A DNA stretch of 64,000 nt from CAZCWM01 sp964622625 (GTDB lineage: Bacteria > Planctomycetota > Phycisphaerae > Phycisphaerales > Phycisphaeraceae): contig CAZUUQ010000004.1 of assembly GCA_964622625.1 (NCBI GenBank), positions 1-64,000 of the forward strand, in the 5' to 3' direction. Below the pieces are notes generated by a model. That model saw only the letters and a program-made list of their open reading frames with translations, had not been told where the DNA came from and ran no database searches. Positions 44,451-53,543 of the stretch are shown one piece after another (the stretch's first letter is position 1; each line of letters begins with the position of its first letter). Made by a program: the position numbers and the translations under genes.

Positions 44451-45953
44451 ATGACCAGGTCGTCGCTGATGCAGCTTGTTCACCCGGGCGCGACCCCCGC
44501 CGGCCGTATCGGACTCGCGCTGGCGGGCTGGCTGGTGGTGGGCCTCGCCGCCGCGGGCGCCGGCGCTGCCGGTGCCTGGTGGTGGATGGGCCTGGAAGTG
44601 GCCGCACCGTCTGACAGCGGGTCGATGCTGAGCCTGCTCCTGGTCGGCTTGGGTGCGATCGGACCGGCCCTGGCGGTGTGGGCGATCACCGGGCGCATTG
44701 TCGCCGGGCGCATGACGGGCCTGAGCGTGCTGCTTGAAGCGCTGCGCTCGGTCCAGCAGGGGCGCGACGCGGCTGAAGACCTGAAACTCGATCCCTCCTA
44801 CGGACCGGAAGCGGAGTTGTGGAACCGCCTGATCGACGAGCGCGAGGCCGCGCGGCGGGCGCAGGTGCAGCAGCAGACGCAGCAGGCGCATCAGGATCGG
44901 CGGCGAGGCGGTGGCGGCCGGCTCGACGAACTGTGCGACAGCCTGGCCACCGGCCTGGTGCTGCTGGACGATCAGGGAAATGTGACCTACTGCAACGGCG
45001 CGGCCGCGGTGCTGCTGGGCACGCGGCGTGACGATCTGCTGGGCACGCCGGTGTCACAGCGGATGGATGATCCGCGCCTGCTGGAAGGTCTGCAGGGAGC
45101 GCTGGACAAGACGCTGCGCCGCCGCACGACCGTCGAAGTCGATCGAGGCCAGCAGGAGCGCGGCGGCGTGCTGCGCTTCACGGTGCGACCGGCCCGGGAA
45201 AGCGACGCCGCACGAGCCGTGATGATCATCGAGGACATCACGCAGCAGCGCGTGGCCGAGCGCGCGCGGTATGCGTTTGTCGCCCACGCGACGCACGAGC
45301 TGCGCACGCCGCTGACCAACATCCGCCTGTATGTCGAGAGCCTGGTCGATGAGCCGGACGCCGCCCCGGCCGAGCGCGGCCAGCGGCTGAACGTCATCAA
45401 TCAGGAAGTACGCCGCCTGGAGAACCTGGTGGGCGACATGCTCTCGGTGGCGGAAATTGAATCGGGCGCGATGCGGGCCGACCGCGACGACGTGCCCATG
45501 GCCGCGCTCTTCGAGAGTCTGCAGAACGACTACCGCCAGCAGGCGGCCGACAAGAGCATCGCGATGCACTTCGATCTGCCCCCGAAACTGCCCACGCTTC
45601 AGGGCGATCGCGCCAAGCTGGTGCAGGCCCTGCACAACCTGGTGGGCAACGCGCTCAAGTACACGCCGGAAGGCGGCGAGGTGCGCGTCAAGGCCGAGTG
45701 GGACAACGGCCAGCTTGTCATCGATGTGGCCGACTCGGGCATCGGCATCGGCGAGCAGGACATGGCGAACCTGTTCCAGAAGTTCTATCGCGCCCGCGAC
45801 GAGCGGGTGAGCAAGATCATCGGGTCGGGACTGGGCCTGGCCCTGTCGCGCGAGATCATCCGCCTGCACGGCGGGGAGATCACGGTGCAGTCGCAGTTGA
45901 ACAAGGGCAGCACATTCACGGTGAATCTGCCGGCCCCGGCGCAGGCGGCTTGA
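44451..45953 (+). CDS. Membrane-bound sensor histidine kinase with PAS domain
   Basis: A 500-residue kinase. Two N-terminal membrane helices (about 18-45 and 55-80) flank a very short periplasmic loop. A linker helix leads to a PAS-like domain (about 155-260, GLVLLDDQGNVTYCNGAAAV). The HisKA domain has HATHELRTPL with the phospho-His at about 282, and the HATPase domain has NLVGNALKYTPEGGE (N box), DSGIGIGEQDM (G1) and GSGLGLALSR (G2). GGGAGG lies 9 bases before the ATG. It lies upstream of the STAS gene and near the receiver at 42284, its probable partner. Confidence 0.93.
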   Translation: MTRSSLMQLVHPGATPAGRIGLALAGWLVVGLAAAGAGAAGAWWWMGLEVAAPSDSGSMLSLLLVGLGAIGPALAVWAITGRIVAGRMTGLSVLLEALRSVQQGRDAAEDLKLDPSYGPEAELWNRLIDEREAARRAQVQQQTQQAHQDRRRGGGGRLDELCDSLATGLVLLDDQGNVTYCNGAAAVLLGTRRDDLLGTPVSQRMDDPRLLEGLQGALDKTLRRRTTVEVDRGQQERGGVLRFTVRPARESDAARAVMIIEDITQQRVAERARYAFVAHATHELRTPLTNIRLYVESLVDEPDAAPAERGQRLNVINQEVRRLENLVGDMLSVAEIESGAMRADRDDVPMAALFESLQNDYRQQAADKSIAMHFDLPPKLPTLQGDRAKLVQALHNLVGNALKYTPEGGEVRVKAEWDNGQLVIDVADSGIGIGEQDMANLFQKFYRARDERVSKIIGSGLGLALSREIIRLHGGEITVQSQLNKGSTFTVNLPAPAQAA

Positions 45954-45996
45954 GGCGGTTCGAACGACATGCGCCTGCATTGACACGGTTGAAGCC

Positions 45997-46332
45997 ATGC
46001 ATATTCACGAGCAGCAGCAGGGAGCGGTGGCGGTCCTGAAGCCCGACGGGCCGATCAGCGGTGACGACGGCAAGGTGCTGCGCGAGCGCGCCAGCCGCGC
46101 GGCCGAGCAGAACATGGGACGCATTGTGTTGGACATGTCGGCCGTGCCTTTCGTGGACAGCGCGGGGCTGGAGGCGCTGTACGACGTCGGCCAGTCGCAG
46201 GGCGAATCGGGACGCGTGCTGTGCCTGGTGGCGGCCAACGCGACGCTGCGCGAGGTTTTCGAGCTGACGGGCATGGCGGCGCAGTACGAGTATTTCGAGG
46301 ACGTGCAGGGCGCCATCAGGAGCTTCCTGTGA
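45997..46332 (+). CDS. STAS-domain protein (anti-sigma factor antagonist-like)
   Basis: A 111-residue STAS domain similar to SpoIIAA/RsbV. The phosphorylatable Ser is at about 55 in VPFVDSAGLEAL and the preceding beta-strand IVLDMS is typical. Such proteins take part in partner-switching with serine kinases. Its stop codon overlaps the GTG start of the pilus ATPase gene (GTGA), so their translation is coupled. That arrangement suggests a role in controlling the pilus machine rather than a classical sigma factor; this is inference. Confidence 0.9.
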   Translation: MHIHEQQQGAVAVLKPDGPISGDDGKVLRERASRAAEQNMGRIVLDMSAVPFVDSAGLEALYDVGQSQGESGRVLCLVAANATLREVFELTGMAAQYEYFEDVQGAIRSFL

Positions 46333-48098
46333 GCGAAAATGCCGGCAAATTGCGGATCGGCGACCTGCTGCTGGAAAAGCAGCTTGTCAATGAGCAGCAA
46401 CTGCGCCAGGCTCTGGCTGAACAGGCCGGCAGCGGCAAGATGCTCGGCGAAGTGTTCGTCGAGCTGGGCCTCGTGCAGCCGGGCGTGCTGGTCAAGACGC
46501 TGGGCCAGCGCCTGGGCGTGCCGGCCGTGGTGCTGCGCCACGGGCTGATCGATCCGGCCCTGCTGCCGCTGATCGGCGCCGAGGAGGCCGAGAAGCTCGG
46601 CGTCATTCCGATGTTCAAGGTCCACGGCGAACTGACCGTGGCCATGGCCGAGCCGCAGTCGCTGCCGACGATCGACCGCCTCAAGGCCCTGTCGAACTGC
46701 CGCATCCGCCCGGTGCTGGCGCTCAAGAGCAACATCATCGAGTACGTGCGCAAGTACGCCGGCGGCGACGTCGATGTCGACGCGTTCCTCACCTCGCTGG
46801 CCGAGTCGGATGTCGAGGTCATAGAGCGGGAAGAGGTCGAGGAGATCTCGGCCACCAACCTCGACCGGATGGTGGAGGGCAGCCCGATCATCAACCTGGT
46901 GAACGTGGCGATGCTCTCGGCCGTGCGCGATGGGGCCAGCGACATCCACATCGAGCCGGATCATAAAGGCACGCGCATCCGCTACCGCATCGACGGCATG
47001 CTGCGCGACCTGATGAAGCCGCCGGCCGGCATGCACGCGGCCATCACCGCGCGCATGAAGGTCATCGGCAAGATGGACATCGCCGAGAAGCGCCTGCCGC
47101 AGGAGGGCCGCGTGCGCATCGTCGCCGAGGGTCGGCAGATCGACCTGCGCGTCTCGAGCATGCCGACGCTGCTGGGCGAGAAGATCGTGGTGCGCGTGCT
47201 GGACAAAGGCAATCTGCGCGTACGCATGGAAGACCTGGGAATGCGAGCCGAGGCGCTGACGTCGTTGCGGCACATGCTCGACAAGCCGCACGGGCTGGTG
47301 CTGGTCACCGGCCCGACCGGCAGCGGCAAAACCACCACGCTCTACTCGGCCCTCGAACTGCTGCGCGGCACGGAGCGCAACATCGTCACCGTGGAAGATC
47401 CCGTGGAGTACCAGCTTGATCTGGTCAATCAGATCCAGGTGCACCCGGCGATCGGCATGACCTTCGCCCGCGCCCTTCGCAGCATCCTGCGCCAGGATCC
47501 GGACGTGATCATGGTCGGCGAGATCCGCGACGACGAAACGGCCAAGGTGGCGGTGCAGGCGGCCCTGACCGGGCACCTGGTGCTGGCGACGCTGCACACC
47601 AACGACGCGCCCAGTGCGGTGGCCCGCCTGCTGGACATGGGCGTCGAGTCGTACCTGCTGTCGGGCGCGCTCAACGGCGTGTGTGCCCAGCGGCTGGCGC
47701 GGACCATCTGTCCGTCGTGCGCCACCAAGTATTACCCCTCGGAGCAGGTGCTGCGCGATGCGGGCCTGAGTGACCGCGTCGGCCAGACGTTTCGCAAGGG
47801 CGACGGCTGCGCCAACTGCCACAACAGCGGCTTCCAGGGCCGCTGCGGCATCTACGAAGTGATGGAAGTCACGCCTGATCTGCGGCCCATGATCCACGGG
47901 GCGGTGGCGGCACACGAGCTTCGTCGCGCCCACATACAGCATGGCGGTCTGACACTGCGGCAGGAGGGCGTGCTGCTGGCGCTGGAGGGGCGCACGAGCC
48001 TGGAGGAAGTGCTCCGCGTCACGCAGTCTGAGGATGAGCAGTCCGCCACGGTCGCCCCCAAGCCGGCCGCCAAGGAGGAGGCGAAACAGGCCGCATGA
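46329..48098 (+). CDS. Type II secretion/type IV pilus assembly ATPase (GspE/PilB family)
   Basis: Hexameric ATPase that powers pilus or pseudopilus assembly. The 589-residue protein has the N-terminal GspE/MshE-type domain (about 1-150, with RIGDLLLEKQLVNEQQLRQAL), the Walker A GPTGSGKTT at about 328-336, Asp boxes (IVTVEDPVEYQ, VGEIRDDETA) and a zinc-binding CPSC...CANC element near the C-terminus. The GspE N-terminal domain can bind cyclic-di-GMP in some homologues, which fits the HD-GYP gene upstream. It starts at GTG 46329, overlapping the STAS stop by four bases. The ATGA at the 3' end couples it to gspF. Confidence 0.95.
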   Translation: MSENAGKLRIGDLLLEKQLVNEQQLRQALAEQAGSGKMLGEVFVELGLVQPGVLVKTLGQRLGVPAVVLRHGLIDPALLPLIGAEEAEKLGVIPMFKVHGELTVAMAEPQSLPTIDRLKALSNCRIRPVLALKSNIIEYVRKYAGGDVDVDAFLTSLAESDVEVIEREEVEEISATNLDRMVEGSPIINLVNVAMLSAVRDGASDIHIEPDHKGTRIRYRIDGMLRDLMKPPAGMHAAITARMKVIGKMDIAEKRLPQEGRVRIVAEGRQIDLRVSSMPTLLGEKIVVRVLDKGNLRVRMEDLGMRAEALTSLRHMLDKPHGLVLVTGPTGSGKTTTLYSALELLRGTERNIVTVEDPVEYQLDLVNQIQVHPAIGMTFARALRSILRQDPDVIMVGEIRDDETAKVAVQAALTGHLVLATLHTNDAPSAVARLLDMGVESYLLSGALNGVCAQRLARTICPSCATKYYPSEQVLRDAGLSDRVGQTFRKGDGCANCHNSGFQGRCGIYEVMEVTPDLRPMIHGAVAAHELRRAHIQHGGLTLRQEGVLLALEGRTSLEEVLRVTQSEDEQSATVAPKPAAKEEAKQAA

Positions 48099-49306
48099 AG
48101 CTCGCCTACCAGGCTTTCGACCGCCAGGGCCGCTCGATCAGCGACGTGATCGACGCGGCCAGTCTCGCCGAAGCGACCGAATCGCTTCGCCGCGAAGGTC
48201 TGTTCGTGGCCCAGCTCGCCCCCGCGAGTGCGGCCGCGACGGCGACGACCATGCCGAGCAAGGGCGGCATGCGCGATCTGGCGATCTTCACCAAGCAGCT
48301 TTATGTGCTGGCCTCGACCGGTTCACCCGTGCCCGAAGCCCTGGCCGCTTTGCAGCGCCAGATGCGCAACCCCGCGTGGAAAGCCGTGCTGGCCGACATC
48401 ATCGAGCGCGTCGAGGAGGGCGAGTCGCTCTCCGAGGCCATGGCCCAGCACCCCGGCTTCTTCGATGACATCTACCGCAGCCTGATCGCGGCTGGCGAAG
48501 CCAGCGGACAGCTTGTGTCGATGCTGCAACGGCTGTCGCTGCTGGTCAACAAACGCTGGCGCACGCAGAGCACGCTGCGCGGGGCGATGATCTATCCGAT
48601 CGCCTTGACGGGCATCGCCGTTACGGTGCTGAATCTGGTCATGCTGTTCGTCGTGCCGCGGTTCATGGAACTGTTCGAGACGTTGGACGTCCCGCTGCCG
48701 GCCTCGACGCGGCTGCTGCTGGCCGCCAGCGAATTGTGCATGGGTTACTGGTGGGTCGGCGTGCTGGTGCTGGGCGGGGGCGGTTTCGCGGCGTGGCGGT
48801 ATCTGCACACGCCGGCCGGTCAGCAATGGCGCGATGCGACCATCCTCCGCCTGCCGGTGTTCGGCAAGCTGGCCAAGGGATTTGCGGTGGCCCGCATCGC
48901 CCGCCTGCTGGGCAGCCTCGTGGAGAGCAACGTCACGCTGCTGGAGGCGCTGCAACTGACGCAGCGTGCGGCCGGCAACGTGCACTATGCCGCGCTGCTG
49001 GCCGACGCCGAACAGGCCGTCACCCAGGGCGAGCCGGTCAGCCGCACCTTCAACGACAACCCGCTGATTCCCGAGTCGTTTTACGAAGCACTGCGCAACG
49101 GCGAGCGTTCCGGCAAGATGGGTCTGCTGCTGGTCAACATCGCGGAGATGCTCGACGACGAGAACGAGACGACGCTGAAGGCGGCGCTGAGTCTGATCGA
49201 GCCGGCGATCCTCGTGGGCCTGGGCCTGCTGGTGGGCGCGGTCGCGGTGAGCATGTTCCTGCCGCTGTTCGATCTGACGGCGATGGCGTCGGGAGGAGGC
49301 GGCTGA
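48095..49306 (+). CDS. Inner-membrane platform protein (GspF/PilC family)
   Basis: A 403-residue polytopic protein with duplicated cytoplasmic T2SSF domains. The first is about 65-190 (DLAIFTKQLYVLASTGSPVPEAL) and the second about 265-390 (ARLLGSLVESNVTLLEAL). Hydrophobic helices lie near 170, 215 and 380. It anchors the ATPase to the membrane. The start overlaps the gspE-like stop (ATGA) and its own stop overlaps the next ATG. Confidence 0.95.
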   Translation: MKLAYQAFDRQGRSISDVIDAASLAEATESLRREGLFVAQLAPASAAATATTMPSKGGMRDLAIFTKQLYVLASTGSPVPEALAALQRQMRNPAWKAVLADIIERVEEGESLSEAMAQHPGFFDDIYRSLIAAGEASGQLVSMLQRLSLLVNKRWRTQSTLRGAMIYPIALTGIAVTVLNLVMLFVVPRFMELFETLDVPLPASTRLLLAASELCMGYWWVGVLVLGGGGFAAWRYLHTPAGQQWRDATILRLPVFGKLAKGFAVARIARLLGSLVESNVTLLEALQLTQRAAGNVHYAALLADAEQAVTQGEPVSRTFNDNPLIPESFYEALRNGERSGKMGLLLVNIAEMLDDENETTLKAALSLIEPAILVGLGLLVGAVAVSMFLPLFDLTAMASGGGG

Positions 49307-50379
49307 TGGCCTGGTGGGGCCCCAGGAAGATGCCGATCGGTGTGGCGTGCGACGGCCGGCGCGTGCACGCGGTGCAGTGGCGGCTGGACCGCCAGGATCT
49401 GCGCCTGCACCGGGCGGCCTCGTGGCCGCTGCGCGATGCCTCGGAACTGTGGCCGCAAGCGGAGGTCGATCATCTGGCGGCGATGCTGTGTCGACGGCGG
49501 TTCGCGGGCGGACGGCTCGTGCTGGCTGCTCCCGCGGCGATCGCCAGCGCGCATCTGCTGCTGCTGCCGGACCGCGCCTCGGGCGCGCCATTGCCGCAGC
49601 TTGCCCGGATGGAGGCGGCTGCGGCGCGCAAGTGCGGCCCCGAACAACTGACGGTGGACCTGTGGGACGTGCCCGAGCCGGCCCGTGGGGGCGAAGGCTC
49701 GCACGTTCTGGCGGTCGCGTGTGACAACGGCGCGATCGAACCGGTGCTGGCGCGGTTTGATGCGGCCGGCCTCGATGTGGTCGCGATGGACTGGGCGGCC
49801 CTGGCGCTGCAGCGGATGGCGGCGGCGCAACTGCCCGGCGGCGACGGAGCCCTGCTGCAACTGGACTGGACCGCCGGCCTGCTGGTGGTGGTGCATCGAC
49901 ACGTAGTGGTCTATGAGCGGCCGATACCGGAACTGGATCTGCGCCGGCTGCACGAGCAGGTGGTCAACCAGATGCACGTCAATGCGTCGCTGGCCGAATC
50001 GCTGATCGTGGGCGACGAGTCGTTGGAGGTGCTTGGGCCGGAGGCCGCATCGACAGGCGAAGGCCGCCAGCCCCGACGCGAGCTGACGACCCTGATGCTT
50101 TCGCACCTGGCGGCGGCGGTGGGCGAGTTGCGGGCGGCGTTCGCGTTTGCCACGCATCGCTATCCCGACTGCCATCTCGATAAGTTGATGGTCAGCGGGC
50201 TGGGCACGACGGTGCCGGGGCTGGCCGATTATCTGGGGTCGGAACTGAAGGTGGACGTCATGGCGGCGGGGCGGGGTGGCACTGCACCGAGCCAGGTGCT
50301 GGCGGGTGGACTGGGCTGCTGGGCGTATCCGGAGGCGCCATGGGCGGCGGGATCCGTGCGACAGGAGGCTGCGGCATGA
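49306..50379 (+). CDS. PilM-like actin-fold protein
   Basis: A 357-residue soluble protein with the PilM/GspL-cytoplasmic fold: MPIGVACDGRRVHAVQW at the N-terminus is the first phosphate loop, and MVSGLGTTVPGLADYL near the C-terminus is the expected second nucleotide-binding segment. It is much diverged from proteobacterial PilM. It is preceded by a strong GGAGGAGG. The gene order ATPase, platform, PilM, PilN, PilO, PilP supports the assignment; it would couple the ATPase to PilN. Confidence 0.85.
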   Translation: MAWWGPRKMPIGVACDGRRVHAVQWRLDRQDLRLHRAASWPLRDASELWPQAEVDHLAAMLCRRRFAGGRLVLAAPAAIASAHLLLLPDRASGAPLPQLARMEAAAARKCGPEQLTVDLWDVPEPARGGEGSHVLAVACDNGAIEPVLARFDAAGLDVVAMDWAALALQRMAAAQLPGGDGALLQLDWTAGLLVVVHRHVVVYERPIPELDLRRLHEQVVNQMHVNASLAESLIVGDESLEVLGPEAASTGEGRQPRRELTTLMLSHLAAAVGELRAAFAFATHRYPDCHLDKLMVSGLGTTVPGLADYLGSELKVDVMAAGRGGTAPSQVLAGGLGCWAYPEAPWAAGSVRQEAAA

Positions 50380-51029
50380 TCGGTCGCGTGAACCTCCTGC
50401 CCCCGTCGCGCATGCACCAGCGGGCCGCGGCCGCGAGGCTGCGGTGCTGGGTCGTGATGGATCTGGCGGCCGTGGTGCTGGCGGCAGCGGCGATCGGTCT
50501 GGTCCTGGCGGCCCGGCCGGCGACGGCGCCGACGCGGTCAGCCTTGGCCGACGTCGAGGCGGATATCAAGGCTGCCCGCGGCGAACTGGCGGAGCTTCAG
50601 CCGCGGCTGCGCGTCCAGCGCCGCACGCTCGAAGCCATCGAGCACGTCCGTGACCAGCCCAACTGGGCCATTCTCCTGACGCTGCTGAGCCACCTGCGCG
50701 AACAGGAGGCGGTGCTGCGGTCGGTGCGCGTGGACACAGTCAGCGGCAACGGGGTCGGCGCATCGGTGCTGGAGGCGGCGATGGCCTCGCAGCGCGGCGG
50801 GGTGCAGCGGCCGACGGCGTTCAACGTCCACATCGAAGGTCTGGCAGCCTCGCAGGCGGATGTATCGCGGGTGGTGCTGGCGTGCGAGCAGACGGGCTTG
50901 TTCACGTCGGTGAAGCTCGTCACCACGTCGGCGCAGACGCTGCTGGATCGGCCGGTGACGCGCTTCGAACTTCAGGGCCGCATCAGCGGCGGGGCCGGGA
51001 TCCGGGTAGAGGGGAGGATCCAGCCGTGA
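50376..51029 (+). CDS. PilN-like bitopic membrane protein
   Basis: A 217-residue protein with the PilN N-terminal motif INLLPP-like (MIGRVNLLPPSR), a membrane helix at about 28-50, a coiled-coil stretch (about 58-95) and a small alpha/beta domain. The NLLPP motif is what binds PilM in characterised pili. The start overlaps the PilM stop (ATGA), and its stop overlaps the GTG start of the next gene. Confidence 0.88.
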   Translation: MIGRVNLLPPSRMHQRAAAARLRCWVVMDLAAVVLAAAAIGLVLAARPATAPTRSALADVEADIKAARGELAELQPRLRVQRRTLEAIEHVRDQPNWAILLTLLSHLREQEAVLRSVRVDTVSGNGVGASVLEAAMASQRGGVQRPTAFNVHIEGLAASQADVSRVVLACEQTGLFTSVKLVTTSAQTLLDRPVTRFELQGRISGGAGIRVEGRIQP

Positions 51030-51652
51030 GCAGCCGCGGGGCGGGCACAACCCGGCAGGTGATGGTGCGCCACGCCGGCGGCGAGGCCGCGCATGGGGTC
51101 ATGCATCTGGCAGGCCTGGGCGTGGTGCTGCTGGCGGCGGCGGCGGTGCACTGGTTGGGCCTGCGGCCGCTGGCGGCTGCCCGTGCGGAGGCTGGTGAGC
51201 TGCGGGCGGCGCTGGCGTCGCAGCAGCAGGTTCTGGACACGACGCAGGACCTATTGCAGCGCGGCCGCGGGCAGGTGGAGCAACTGAGCAGGCAACTGGA
51301 GCAGGCACCGCTGCAACTCGACGACGTGTCGCATCTGAACCAGCGTCTGGCGGCTCTGACGGAGCTGGCGCGCGACGGGCAGTTGCTGATTCACCAGATG
51401 CAGCCGGGCGAGGCGATCGCGGGGACGGACTACGAGATCGTGACCATCCGCCTTGCGGGCGAGGCGACGTACCAGACGTTCACGCGCTTCATCGATCGGC
51501 TGCACCGCGAGATGCCGGACATCGAGGTTCGGTCGCTGGACATCCGCGGCGGCGCGGCGACAGCCAACGGAGCGGCGGCGTTTCGCCTGGAGTGCCTCTG
51601 GTATGCGAGGCTGCGATCGCCTGCCGGCGGGGGGCTTGCCACCGGAGAGTGA
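51026..51652 (+). CDS. PilO-like bitopic membrane protein
   Basis: A 208-residue protein with one N-terminal membrane helix (about 28-50), a coiled coil rich in Q, L and E (about 55-110) and a C-terminal ferredoxin-like domain (TYQTFTRFIDRLHREMPDIEVRSLDI). That domain matches the PilO/GspM type 4 assembly domain. It starts at GTG 51026, four bases overlapping the PilN-like gene. It would pair with PilN in the inner-membrane alignment complex. Confidence 0.88.
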   Translation: MSSRGAGTTRQVMVRHAGGEAAHGVMHLAGLGVVLLAAAAVHWLGLRPLAAARAEAGELRAALASQQQVLDTTQDLLQRGRGQVEQLSRQLEQAPLQLDDVSHLNQRLAALTELARDGQLLIHQMQPGEAIAGTDYEIVTIRLAGEATYQTFTRFIDRLHREMPDIEVRSLDIRGGAATANGAAAFRLECLWYARLRSPAGGGLATGE

Positions 51653-51670
51653 ATGAAGCAGGGGGGTGAG

Positions 51671-51719
51671 GAACCAAGGGTTCGGGGACCGATGGACCAT
51701 AGGACCAAGGGACAGTGGG
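51671..51719. repeat. Degenerate GGGAC-type simple repeat, second occurrence
   Basis: Repeated GGGAC/GGACC units (GGGGACCGATGGACC, AGGACCAAGGGAC) immediately before the PilP-like gene, similar in composition to 967-1011. It falls at one of the two gaps in the otherwise overlapping pilus operon; the other is before the first pilin. Confidence 0.4.
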
Positions 51720-51738
51720 AGAAGTGACGGAGTTGGGC

Positions 51739-52311
51739 ATGACACGTGAGCGGAAAATCCTGGCGACCATCCTGACGGTTGGCGCAGGGGCGCTGCTGGT
51801 GGACCGCGCACTGCAGAGCGGTGAGCCGGCGGCGGCCGATGCCGCGGTGCTTGTCGCGCAGTCGGGTCCGGCGATGGATGCCGACACGATGACGCCGCCC
51901 GCAGCGGCGACGGTTGCCGCTTCGCCGGACCAAGGCCCCTCGGTGGCCCAGCGGCTGGCGCGGACGGCCGAACGGTTGGCGATCGATCCGGGCCAGGTGC
52001 AGGAAGCATTCAATCCGCCGGCGTCGTGGCTGCAGCAGACCGCCGAGGCCGCGAATGGGGCCGAGCAGCCGCTGTCGGCCCAGGCGCGCCAGTTCGCCCA
52101 GCGCCACCGGCTTGAGGCCGTGGTGCTCAGCGGTGACGCCAGCTTCGTGGTGATTAACGGCATGACGCTGCGGCGGGGCCAGTCGCTGGACGGTCTGTTG
52201 CTGGTGGATATTCAGTCGCGTTCGGTGGTGTTCGAGTCGCCGCAGATGCGGGTGACGCTGCGCCTGGCGGACGCCGGCAGCGAAGGCGGTGCGGGTGGCG
52301 AAGGCCGATAA
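51739..52311 (+). CDS. PilP/GspC-like periplasmic protein
   Basis: A 190-residue protein with an N-terminal signal-anchor helix (about 7-28) and a C-terminal domain FVVINGMTLRRGQSLDGLLL followed by SVVFESPQMRVTL. That domain resembles the PilP/GspC homology region that contacts a secretin. The middle part is Ala/Pro-rich and probably unstructured. Starts are ambiguous (GTG 51715, GTG 51724, ATG 51739); I chose the ATG, which has GGAG 8 bases upstream. The presence of a GspC-like protein implies a secretin elsewhere in the genome. Confidence 0.75.
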   Translation: MTRERKILATILTVGAGALLVDRALQSGEPAAADAAVLVAQSGPAMDADTMTPPAAATVAASPDQGPSVAQRLARTAERLAIDPGQVQEAFNPPASWLQQTAEAANGAEQPLSAQARQFAQRHRLEAVVLSGDASFVVINGMTLRRGQSLDGLLLVDIQSRSVVFESPQMRVTLRLADAGSEGGAGGEGR

Positions 52312-52488
52312 CCCGCGGCCGATGTGCTGCGGTGTCAGACCAGGCCGCAGTCAATGGCACACTCTTGCCAATCCGCCGCAGAGGGGACGATCCGGCGTCA
52401 AGTGCCGGGTGCGGCGCGCCGACGTGAAGAGTTGGAGCGCCGCAATTCGCGGCGATTTCGGGCCATCGGCCCGCCAAGGAGCACTGAC

Positions 52489-52965
52489 ATGCACGGGTAC
52501 GCACGCAATCGTCACGCCGGGTTCAGCCTGATCGAGCTGGTCATCGTGGTGGTGATCATCGGGATCATCGGCGCCATCGCGATCCCGCGCATCAGCCGCG
52601 GCTCGGCGGGCGCGGCCGACTCGGCCACCATGGGCGACCTGGCGGTGCTGCGCAACGCCATCGACCTCTACGCCACCGAGCACGACGGCACCTATCCGAC
52701 GCTGGCGGCGATCGAGGACCAGTTGACGCAGTACACCGATTCGGCCGGCAACGTCTCGGCCACGCGGGATGCGACGCACATCTATGGTCCATACGTGCGG
52801 CGGATCCCCCCGCTGAAGGTCGGCGTCGAAAAGGGCAGCACAGCCTTCACCGACACGGCAGGCACCGCCGACTCCGGCTGGGTCTACGACGAGGACACCG
52901 GCAACCTGGTGCCCAACACCACCACCGAAGCCGACGCCACGGGCCGTCTCTACTCAGACTATTGA
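52489..52965 (+). CDS. Type IV pilin-like/GspG-type major pseudopilin, copy 1
   Basis: A 158-residue prepilin. A short basic leader ends in Gly11, cleaved before Phe12 (HAGFSLIELVIVVVIIG) with Glu at +5, the normal prepilin peptidase site. The hydrophobic helix leads into a pseudopilin body with GDLAVLRNAIDLYATEHDG and the motif IYGPYVRRIPPLKVG. I recognise the latter as common in planctomycete GspG-like pilins. AAGGAG lies 8 bases before the ATG. A 177-base spacer before it suggests its own promoter and separate regulation of the major subunit. Confidence 0.93.
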   Translation: MHGYARNRHAGFSLIELVIVVVIIGIIGAIAIPRISRGSAGAADSATMGDLAVLRNAIDLYATEHDGTYPTLAAIEDQLTQYTDSAGNVSATRDATHIYGPYVRRIPPLKVGVEKGSTAFTDTAGTADSGWVYDEDTGNLVPNTTTEADATGRLYSDY

Positions 52966-53030
52966 TCGCACCCCCAAACTGACATACGACCGCGCGTCGG
53001 CCGTGAGGGCGGCGGGGTGAAAGGAGAACG

Positions 53031-53543
53031 ATGATGGCCCGGGCCGCAGCGTTCTCTCTGCTTGAACTGGTCATGGTGATCGTGATCCTTGGCGTGGTGG
53101 CCGCCCTGGCGGTGCCACGCCTGTCACGTGCCGGCAGGAACGCGTCCGTTGCCGCGCTGACCGCCGACCGGGCCGTGCTCCAGAGTGCCATCGATCGCTA
53201 CGAGGCCGAGCACAACAGCACGTTTCCCGCGGCAGCGACGATCGTCGATCAGTTGCTGAAGTTCACGGACATCGAGGGCAACGTCGCGGCCAGCGGCGAC
53301 GCGGTGCATCTGTTCGGTCCGTACCTGCGGCGCATTCCCCCCCTGGCGCACGGGCCCAACGCCGGGGCGACGACGATCGCCACGGAACCGGCCGCGGTCG
53401 TGGGCTGGATCTATGTGCCATCCAGCGGCCGCATTTATCCCAACCTGTTCGAGAACGGGCAGATTGACGAGGAACTCAAGCCTCTGCTGGGCCTGTCGCC
53501 GCTGCAGTTGAAGCAGTTCGAGCAGGACGGGAGGCTGCCGTGA
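53031..53543 (+). CDS. Type IV pilin-like/GspG-type pseudopilin, copy 2 with Ala at -1
   Basis: A 170-residue paralogue of the preceding pilin, sharing the N-terminal helix pattern, RAVLQSAIDRYEAEHN and LFGPYLRRIPPLAHG. The leader is only seven residues (MMARAAA) and the predicted cleavage is Ala7/Phe8 (AAFSLLELVMVIV) rather than Gly/Phe. Gly at -1 is nearly invariant in prepilins; Ala is tolerated in some. Glu at +5 is present. AGGAG precedes the ATG; a second ATG at 53034 is equally possible. Confidence 0.9.
   Translation: MMARAAAFSLLELVMVIVILGVVAALAVPRLSRAGRNASVAALTADRAVLQSAIDRYEAEHNSTFPAAATIVDQLLKFTDIEGNVAASGDAVHLFGPYLRRIPPLAHGPNAGATTIATEPAAVVGWIYVPSSGRIYPNLFENGQIDEELKPLLGLSPLQLKQFEQDGRLP

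Noticed and set aside
46005..47942. A 645-residue reading frame on the minus strand opposite the STAS and ATPase genes
   Set aside because: The opposite strand encodes two clear protein families; the antisense frame is His/Arg/Gln-rich noise.
52355..52369. Sigma-54-like promoter TGGCACACTCTTGCC upstream of the first pilin
   Set aside because: The GG and GC pairs are one base closer than the fixed -24/-12 spacing, which normally abolishes recognition.
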